A stretch of 64,000 nt of DNA from Tragulus kanchil (taxonomy: Eukaryota; Chordata; Mammalia; Artiodactyla; Tragulidae). The number at the start of each line of letters is the position of its first letter. The first letter of the stretch is position 1. A model generated the notes under the pieces. The model did no database searches. It worked only from the letters and a program-made list of their open reading frames with translations, and was not told where the DNA came from. Shown here one piece after another: positions 56,296 to 64,000 of the stretch. Position numbers and translations under genes: made by a program. The stretch covers positions 70,397,001 to 70,461,000 of the forward strand of contig JAIOJX010000028.1 in NCBI GenBank assembly GCA_022376925.1, written 5' to 3'.

Positions 56296-58557
56296 GACTT
56301 ACTTCACTTTTTATGATAGGTTCTAGAGCCAGCCACGTCATTAGGACTGAGTCTTCTGCATTTCTTTTAACAGCTGAGTAGTATTCCATTGTATATATGT
56401 ACCAGAGCTTCTGTATCCATTCATTCGTCAATGGACATCTAGGTTGCTTCCATTTTCTGGCTATTGTATAGAGAGCTGCAATGAACATTGGGGTACAGGT
56501 GCCTCTTTCATTTTTGATTTCATCAGGATATAGGCCTAAGAATGGGATTGCTGGGTCATAGGGTGCTTCTATTTTTAGTTTTTTAAGGAATCTCCATAAT
56601 GTCTTCCATAAAGGTTGTATAAGTTTACATTCCCACCAGCAATACAAGAGGGTTTCCTTTTCTCTGCACCCTCTCCAGCATTTATTGTCTGCAGATTTTT
56701 TGATGATGGCCATTCTGATGGGTGTGAGGTGATATCTCATTGTGGTTTTAATTTGCATTTCTCTAATGATAAGTGAGGTTGAGCATCGTTTCATGTGCTT
56801 TTGGGCCATCTGTATGTCCTCTTTGGAGAGGTGTCTCTTTAGATCTTTTTCCCATTTTTTTGATTGGGTTGTTTGTTTTTCCTGTGCTGAGTTGTGTGAG
56901 TTGCTTGTAGATTTTGGAGATTAATTCTTTGTCTTTTGTTTCATTTGCTATGATTTTCTCCCACTCTGTGGGGTGTCTCTTGAGCTTTTTTGTAATTTCT
57001 TTTGCTGTACAAAAGCTTTTAAGTTTCATGAGGTCCCACATGTTCATTTTTCTTTTTAGCTCTGCTATTTTAGTTGGTGAGTCAGAGATAATGTCCTTGA
57101 GGGTTTTGCCTATATTCTCCTCTAAGAGTTTGATGGTTTCTGGTCTTCCATTTAGGTCTTTAATCCATTTTGAGTTGATCTTAGTATATGGTGTCAGGGA
57201 ATGTTCCAACTTCATTTTTTTGCATGTAGCTGTCCAATTGTCCCAGCACCACTTGTTGAAGAGGCTGTCTTTGTCCCATTTTATAGTTTCTCCTCCTTTA
57301 TCAAAACTAAGGTACCCATAGGTGTGTGGGTTCTCGATCTTGTTCCATTGGTCTATAGTTCTGTTTTTGTGCCAGTACCATACTGTCTTGATGACTGTTG
57401 CTTTGTAGTAGAGTCTGAAGTTGGGGACTTACTTCACTTTTTATGATAGGTTCTAGAGCCAGCCACGTCATTAGGACTGAGTCTTCTGCATTTCTTTTAA
57501 CAGCTGAGTAGTATTCCATTGTATATATGTACCAGAGCTTCTGTATCCATTCATTCGTCAATGGACATCTAGGTTGCTTCCATTTTCTGGCTATTGTATA
57601 GAGAGCTGCAATGAACATTGGGGTACAGGTGCCTCTTTCATTTTTGATTTCATCAGGATATAGGCCTAAGAATGGGATTGCTGGGTCATAGGGTGCTTCT
57701 ATTTTTAGTTTTTTAAGGAATCTCCATAATGTCTTCCATAAAGGTTGTATAAGTTTACATTCCCACCAGCAATACAAGAGGGTTTCCTTTTCTCTGCACC
57801 CTCTCCAGCATTTATTGTCTGCAGATTTTTTGATGATGGCCATTCTGATGGGTGTGAGGTGATATCTCATTGTGGTTTTAATTTGCATTTCTCTAATGAT
57901 AAGTGAGGTTGAGCATCGTTTCATGTGCTTTTGGGCCATCTGTATGTCCTCTTTGGAGAGGTGTCTCTTTAGATCTTTTTCCCATTTTTTTGATTGGGTT
58001 GTTTGTTTTTCCTGTGCTGAGTTGTGTGAGTTGCTTGTAGATTTTGGAGATTAATTCTTTGTCTTTTGTTTCATTTGCTATGATTTTCTCCCACTCTGTG
58101 GGGTGTCTCTTGAGCTTTTTTGTAATTTCTTTTGCTGTACAAAAGCTTTTAAGTTTCATGAGGTCCCACATGTTCATTTTTCTTTTTAGCTCTGCTATTT
58201 TAGTTGGTGAGTCAGAGATAATGTCCTTGAGGGTTTTGCCTATATTCTCCTCTAAGAGTTTGATGGTTTCTGGTCTTCCATTTAGGTCTTTAATCCATTT
58301 TGAGTTGATCTTAGTATATGGTGTCAGGGAATGTTCCAACTTCATTTTTTTGCATGTAGCTGTCCAATTGTCCCAGCACCACTTGTTGAAGAGGCTGTCT
58401 TTGTCCCATTTTATAGTTTCTCCTCCTTTATCAAAACTAAGGTACCCATAGGTGTGTGGGGTTCTCGATCTTGTTCCATTGGTCTATAGTTCTGTTTTTG
58501 TGCCAGTACCATACTGTCTTGATGACTGTTGCTTTGTAGTAGAGTCTGAAGTTGGGG
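56296..58557 (+). repeat. Tandem duplication N (1130 bp x 2) in L1
   Basis: Bases 56296-57427 recur as 57426-58557, joined at a shared 'ga' ('gaagttgggga' then 'cttacttcac'). The only clear difference I see is a run of three G near 57327 in copy 1 against four near 58457 in copy 2. It sits about 100 bp from the junction and changes the ORF2 frame. Confidence 0.97.
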
Positions 58558-60287
58558 AGGCTGATCCCTCCAGCTCCATTCTTCTTCCTCAGGATTGCTT
58601 TGGCTATTCGAGGTCTTTTGTGTTTCCATATGAACTGTGTGATTGTTTGGTCTAGTTCTGTGAAAACTGTCAATGGTAGTTGGATAGGTATTGCATTGAA
58701 TCTGTAGATGATATTTGGTAGTATGGTCATTTCACAATATTGATTCTTCAGACCCAGGAGCATGGAATATCTCTCCATCTGTTTAAGTCTTCTTTAATTT
58801 CTTTCATGAGTGTCTTGTAATTTTCTGTGTGCAGTTCTTTTGTTTCCTTGGGTAGGTTTATTCCTAAATATTTGATTATTTTGGTTGTAATGGTGAAGGG
58901 GATTGCCTTTTTTATTTCATTTTCTGATTTTTCATTGTTTGTGTATAGGAATGCCAGTGATTTCTGTGTGTTGACTTTGTATCCTTCTACTTTGCTGAAT
59001 TCCTTGATTATCTCTAGTAGCTTTGTAACCGTGTCTTTGGGATTTTCTATGTATAATATGTCATCTGCAAAAAGAGAGAGCTTGACTTCTTCCTTTCCAA
59101 TCTGGATTCCTTTTATTTCTTTCTCTTTTCTTATTGCCGTTGCTAAAACTTTCAGGACTATGTTGAATAGCAGTGGTGAAAGTGGACACCCTTGTGTCCA
59201 CTTCCTGATCTTAGAGGGAATGCTTTCAGTTTTTCTTTTTAGCTCTGCTATTTTAGTTGGTGAGTCAGAGATAATGTCCTTGAGGGTTTTGCCTATATTC
59301 TCCTCTAAGAGTTTGATGGTTTCTGGTCTTCCATTTAGGTCTTTAATCCATTTTGAGTTGATCTTAGTATATGGTGTCAGGGAATGTTCCAACTTCATTT
59401 TTTTGCATGTAGCTGTCCAATTGTCCCAGCACCACTTGTTGAAGAGGCTGTCTTTGTCCCATTTTATAGTTTCTCCTCCTTTATCAAAACTAAGGTACCC
59501 ATAGGTGTGTGGGGTTCTCGATCTTGTTCCATTGGTCTATAGTTCTGTTTTTGTGCCAGTACCATACTGTCTTGATGACTGTTGCTTTGTAGTAGAGTCT
59601 GAAGTTGGGGAGGCTGATCCCTCCAGCTCCATTCTTCTTCCTCAGGATTGCTTTGGCTATTCGAGGTCTTTTGTGTTTCCATATGAACTGTGTGATTGTT
59701 TGGTCTAGTTCTGTGAAAACTGTCAATGGTAGTTGGATAGGTATTGCATTGAATCTGTAGATGATATTTGGTAGTATGGTCATTTCACAATATTGATTCT
59801 TCAGACCCAGGAGCATGGAATATCTCTCCATCTGTTTAAGTCTTCTTTAATTTCTTTCATGAGTGTCTTGTAATTTTCTGTGTGCAGTTCTTTTGTTTCC
59901 TTGGGTAGGTTTATTCCTAAATATTTGATTATTTTGGTTGTAATGGTGAAGGGGACTGCCTTTTTTATTTCATTTTCTGATTTTTCATTGTTTGTGTATA
60001 GGAATGCCAGTGATTTCTGTGTGTTGACTTTGTATCCTTCTACTTTGCTGAATTCCTTGATTATCTCTAGTAGCTTTGTAACCGTGTCTTTGGGATTTTC
60101 TATGTATAATATGTCATCTGCAAAAAGAGAGAGCTTGACTTCTTCCTTTCCAATCTGGATTCCTTTTATTTCTTTCTCTTTTCTTATTGCCGTTGCTAAA
60201 ACTTTCAGGACTATGTTGAATAGCAGTGGTGAAAGTGGACACCCTTGTGTCCACTTCCTGATCTTAGAGGGAATGCTTTCAGTTTTT
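58182..60287 (+). repeat. Tandem duplication O (1053 bp x 2) in L1
   Basis: Bases about 58182-59234 recur as 59235-60287, joined in a shared 'tttttc'. The clearest difference is one base (ggggattgcc at 58898-58907 against ggggactgcc). Since O overlaps N, the L1 piece around 57055-57427 exists three times. Confidence 0.97.
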
Positions 60288-60751
60288 CACCATTGAGGAT
60301 AATGTTTGCTGTGGGCTTCTTATATATGGCTTTCACTATGTTGAGATAGGTTCCTTCTATGCCCATTTTCTAAAGAGTTTTTATCATAAATGGGTGTTGT
60401 ACTTTGTCGAAGGCTTTTTCTGCATCTATTCAGATGATCATGTGATTTCTGTCTCTCAGTTTCTTGATATGGTGTATCACATTGATTGATTTGCGGATGT
60501 TGAAGAAGCCTTGCATGCCTGGGATGAACCCGACTTGATCATGATGTATGAGTTTTTTGATGTGTTGTTGAATTCTGTTTGCTAGGATTTTGTTGAGGAT
60601 CTTGGCATCTAAGTTCATCAGTGAAATTGGCCTATAGTTTTCCTTTTTTGTGTTGTCTTTGCCTGGTTTGGGTATCAGGGTGATGGTGACCTCGTAGAAT
60701 GTGTTTGGAAGTTTTCCTTCCTGTGCAATTGTTTGGAAGAGTTTTAGAAGG

Positions 60752-62970
60752 ACAGGCATTAGCTCTTCTTTAAATGTTTGGTAGAATTCGGCTGGGAAGC
60801 CATCTGGCCCTGGGCTTTTATTTTTGGGTAAATTTTGAATCACAGATTCGATTTCTGAGCTTGTGATTGGGTTGTTCAAAGTTTCTGTTTCTTCCTGGCT
60901 CAGTCTTGGGAGATTGATCTTCCCCAAGAAACTGTCCATTTTTTCCAGGTTGTACAGTTTGTTGCCATAGAGTTGCTCATAATAGTCTCTTAGAATCCTT
61001 TGGATTTCTGCATGATCTGTTGTAATCTATCCTTTTTTGTTTTTGATTTTGTTGATCTGGTTCTTCTCCCTCTTTCTCTTGATGAGTCTGGCCAGTGGCT
61101 TGTCAATTTTGTTTATCTTTTCAAAGAACCAGCTTTTTGTTTTATTTATCTTTACTATTGTTTCTTTCATTTCTTTCTCATTTATTTCTGCTCTAGTCTT
61201 TATAATTTCTCGTCTTCTGCTGGCTTTGGGATGATTTTGTTCTTCTTTTTCCAATTGTTATAAGCGGAAGGTTAAGTCATCTGCTTCATATTTTCCTAGT
61301 TTATTGAGGTGGGATTGTATTGCTATACATTTCCCTCTTAGAACTGCTTTTGCGATATCCCATAGGTTTTACACGGTCATATATTCATTGTCATTTTCTT
61401 CTAGGAATTTTTTGATTTCTCCTTTGATTTCCTCAGTAATCAGTTGGTTTTTCAGGTATGTGTTGTTTAATCGCCATGTGTTTGTATTTTTAGTGGTTTT
61501 TTTCCTGTAGTTGATCTCTAGTCTCATTGCATTGTGGTCCGAGAAGATGGTTGATATCATTTCAGTTTTCTTGAATTGACTGAGGTTTGATTTGTGGCCC
61601 AAGATGTGGTCTATCCTGGAGAATGTTCAGTGTATTCTTCTGCTTTTGGATGGAACGTCCTAAAGATATCGATGAGGTCCATATTTTCCAGTGTGGCATT
61701 TAAGGCTTGTGTTTCCTTATTAATTTTCTATTTAGATGATCTATCCATTGGTGTGAGAGGAGTGTTAAAGTCTCCTACTATTATTGTGTTATTATTGATT
61801 TCTTCTTTTAAGTCTGAAAGTATCTGTCTTATGTATTGAGGGGCCCCTGTGTTGGGTGCGTCAGGCATTAGCTCGTCTTGAAATGGTTGGTAGAATTCGG
61901 CGGGGAAGCCAGCTGGCCCTGGGCGTTCATTTTGGGGTAAATTTTGAATCACAGATTCGATTTCTGAGCTTGTGATTGGGTTGTTCAAAGTTTCTGTTTC
62001 TTCCTGGCTCAGTCTTGGGAGATTGATCTTCCCCAAGAAACTGTCCATTTTTTCCAGGTTGTACAGTTTGTTGCCATAGAGTTGCTCATAATAGTCTCTT
62101 AGAATCCTTTGGATTTCTGCATTATCTGTTGTAATCTATCCTTTTTTGTTTTTGATTTTGTTGATCTGGTTCTTCTCCCTCTTTCTCTTGATGAGTCTGG
62201 CCAGTGGCTTGTCAATTTTGTTTATCTTTTCAAAGAACCAGCTTTTTGTTTTATTTATCTTTACTATTGTTTCTTTCATTTCTTTCTCATTTATTTCTGC
62301 TCTAGTCTTTATAATTTCTCGTCTTCTGCTGGCTTTGGGATGATTTTGTTCTTCTTTTTCCAATTGTTATAAGCGGAAGGTTAAGTCATCTGCTTCATAT
62401 TTTCCTAGTTTATTGAGGTGGGATTGTATTGCTATACATTTCCCTCTTAGAACTGCTTTTGCGATATCCCATAGGTTTTACACGGTCATATATTCATTGT
62501 CATTTTCTTCTAGGAATTTTTTGATTTCTCCTTTGATTTCCTCAGTAATCAGTTGGTTTTTCAGGTATGTGTTGTTTAATCGCCATGTGTTTGTATTTTT
62601 AGTGGTTTTTTTCCTGTAGTTGATCTCTAGTCTCATTGCATTGTGGTCCGAGAAGATGGTTGATATCATTTCAGTTTTCTTGAATTGACTGAGGTTTGAT
62701 TTGTGGCCCAAGATGTGGTCTATCCTGGAGAATGTTCAGTGTATTCTTCTGCTTTTGGATGGAACGTCCTAAAGATATCGATGAGGTCCATATTTTCCAG
62801 TGTGGCATTTAAGGCTTGTGTTTCCTTATTAATTTTCTATTTAGATGATCTATCCATTGGTGTGAGAGGAGTGTTAAAGTCTCCTACTATTATTGTGTTA
62901 TTATTGATTTCTTCTTTTAAGTCTGAAAGTATCTGTCTTATGTATTGAGGGGCCCCTGTGTTGGGTGCGT
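60752..62970 (+). repeat. Tandem duplication P (1109 bp x 2) in L1
   Basis: Bases 60752-61861 recur as 61861-62970. The first roughly 80 bp of copy 2 carry about eight substitutions, mostly T to G ('ctcgtcttgaaatggttgg' against 'ctcttctttaaatgtttgg'). The remaining kilobase is nearly identical. Confidence 0.97.
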
Positions 62971-63366
62971 AGATATTCATGACTATTATGTCTTCCTCTT
63001 GGATGGATCCCTTAATCATGATGTAGTGACCTGCCTTGTCTCTTAGAATCTTCTTTACTTTAAAATCTATTTTGTCTGATATGAGGATTGCTACCCCAGC
63101 TTTCTTTTGATTTCCATTTGCATGGAATATCTTTTTCCAGCCTCTCACTTTCAGTCTATGAGTGTCTCAGGTCTGAAGTGGGTCTCTTGTAAACAGCATA
63201 TATATGGGTCATGTTTCTGGATCCATTCAGCCAGCCTGTGTCATTTGGTTGGAGCATTTAATCCATTTACATTCAAAGTAATTATTGATACAAATGTTCC
63301 TATTGTCATCTTCTTAGAAGTTTGGGGTTTGGTGTGTAGGACTTCTCCTACTCTTGTACTTCTTGG

Positions 63367-64000
63367 CTATATCAGGCCCATTAGCACTTGTTGTAGGGCT
63401 GGTTTTGTGGTACAGAATTCTTTTAGTTTTTGTCTGTCTGAGAAGCTTTTGACTTCTCCATCGATTCTGAATGAGATTCTTGCTGGGTAGAGAATTCTTG
63501 GTTGGAGGTTATTCTCTTTTAGCCATTTAAATGTGTCCTGCCATTCTCTTCTGGCCTGCAGGTTTTCTGTTGAGTGATCCGCAGTTAGACGTATGGGGCT
63601 TCCTTTATATGTTATTTGTTGTTTGCTCCTAGCTGCTTTTAGTAATCTGTCTTTATATTTAGTCTGCATTAGTTTGATTAGAATGTGCCTTGGTGTATTT
63701 CTTCTGGGGTTTATTCTGTATGGAACTCTTTGTGCTTCGTGGACGATGTTTACTATTTCCTTTCCCATGCTGGGGAAGTTTTCTACTATAACTTCTTCAA
63801 GAGGTTTTTCGTAACCTTTCTTTCCTTCCTCTTCCTCTGGAACTCCTATAATTCTAATGTTGGTGTGTTTGATATTGTCCCATAGGTCTCTGCTGCTATC
63901 CTCAGTTCTTTTAATTCTTTCGGCTTTGTTCTGTTCCTCACCAGTTATTTCCACCAGTCTATCTTCCAGCTCGCTTTTCCATTCTTCAGCCTCCGATACT
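63367..64000 (-). pseudogene. L1 ORF1: L1 ORF1 C-terminal half, open to the window edge (partial)
   Basis: L1 ORF1p is the trimeric RNA-binding protein of the L1 particle. The minus strand is open from the right edge to a stop at 63367, about 210 residues. It contains the end of the coiled-coil region ('EEWKSELEDRLVEI'), the RRM ('RIIGVPEEEEGKKGYEKPLE') and the C-terminal domain ('ARISFRIDGEVKSF', 'TTKPALQQVL'). No lesion is seen in this part. The N-terminal half lies beyond 64000, so I cannot say whether the whole frame is intact. I class it as a pseudogene because its partner ORF2 is clearly dead. Confidence 0.88.

Larger units (their letters stand above)
56246..63309 (-). pseudogene. L1 ORF2: L1 ORF2 (endonuclease-reverse transcriptase), broken
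   Basis: L1 ORF2p nicks target DNA and reverse transcribes L1 RNA. Reading the minus strand from about 63309: the APE-type endonuclease is seen with 'NLNVNG'-like start, 'CLQETHF', 'IVGDFNTPL' (near 62870) and 'SDHNAMRLEI' (near 62650). Then come the linker and the RT with '[15 protein letters not shown]' (near 60800) and the catalytic FADD (60113-60124, repeated at 59060-59071). The C-terminal region ends at the stop at 56246. Lesions include an in-frame TGA at 58748-58750 with a frame change just after it, a TGA near 60430, a stop near 60370, another near 63250, and a frame change at a T7 run (56855-56861). Blocks N, O and P further scramble domain order, so several long frames (57307-57939, 58748-59398, 61728-62048) are chimeric across junctions. 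Confidence 0.9.
55872..64000 (-). mobile_element. L1: Long LINE-1, antisense, from poly(A) into ORF1, internally duplicated
   Basis: A poly(T) at 55872-55890 marks the 3' end. The 3' UTR, ORF2, the inter-ORF region and the C-terminal half of ORF1 follow leftward to rightward, and the element leaves the window at the right edge. If the three duplicated blocks N, O and P inside it are counted once, about 4.8 kb of L1 is visible, in normal order, consistent with a nearly full-length element continuing past 64000. Stop codons and frame changes in ORF2 show it is not active. ORF1 is open as far as seen. Confidence 0.93.

Noticed and set aside
58827..60296. Long plus-strand hydrophobic frames (225 and 138 codons)
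   Set aside because: They are the antisense strand of L1 ORF2. T-rich antisense sequence gives runs of Phe, Leu and Ser, which mimic membrane proteins.
1..64000. Regular repeats as a possible CRISPR-like or satellite array
   Set aside because: Each unit is about 1 kb, different from every other block and present only two or three times. There is no repeat-spacer pattern and no common satellite monomer.

Overview
The window is nuclear DNA from a ruminant artiodactyl. This rests on ruminant-specific repeats: many Bov-tA SINEs on both strands, three separate BovB (RTE) LINE pieces, and tRNA-Glu-type CHR-related SINEs. The background is AT-rich and typical of mammalian intergenic or intronic DNA. 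I see no host exon, no functional RNA gene, no CpG island and no CRISPR array. All long open frames are retrotransposon remains, SINE-borne frames or chance frames. No Bov-A2 dimer was recognised, and one abundant young SINE has a body I do not know from cattle. A non-bovid, possibly early-branching ruminant is therefore conceivable, but this is only a hint.

Layout. 1-3.6 kb: a MIR, a Bov-tA, and a MaLR-type LTR with a Bov-tA inside it. 3.6-9 kb: two CHR-type SINEs, a BovB 3' end, MIR and MER5A fragments. 9.2-12.4 kb: an old plus-strand L1 with a Bov-tA inside. 12.4-18 kb: mostly unique, with a MIR, a CHR-type SINE and a Bov-tA. 18-22.5 kb: a 5'-truncated antisense BovB with a recognisable RT active site, then an L1 3' end with a 5' inversion. 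23-30 kb: Bov-tA and BovB pieces in duplicated blocks. 30-39 kb: MIRs, several CHR-type SINEs and a plus-strand L1. 39-51 kb: mostly unique and repeat-poor. 51-55.5 kb: Bov-tA, CHR-type SINEs and an old L1. 55.9-64 kb: a long antisense L1 that runs from its poly(A) end, through a broken ORF2, into ORF1 at the right edge.

The dominant structure is not a gene. Seventeen times, a block of about 1.02-1.14 kb is followed directly by a near-identical second copy in the same orientation. Together these account for about 18.6 kb of redundant sequence, roughly 29 percent of the window. The blocks cut across every repeat class and across unique DNA. Their junctions carry 0-25 bp of filler or short microhomology, and mismatches between copies are concentrated beside the junctions. 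I think unmerged contig overlaps or faulty gap filling is much more likely than biology. A real, recent burst of about 1-kb tandem duplications is the alternative to exclude. I found no convincing undescribed biological system.
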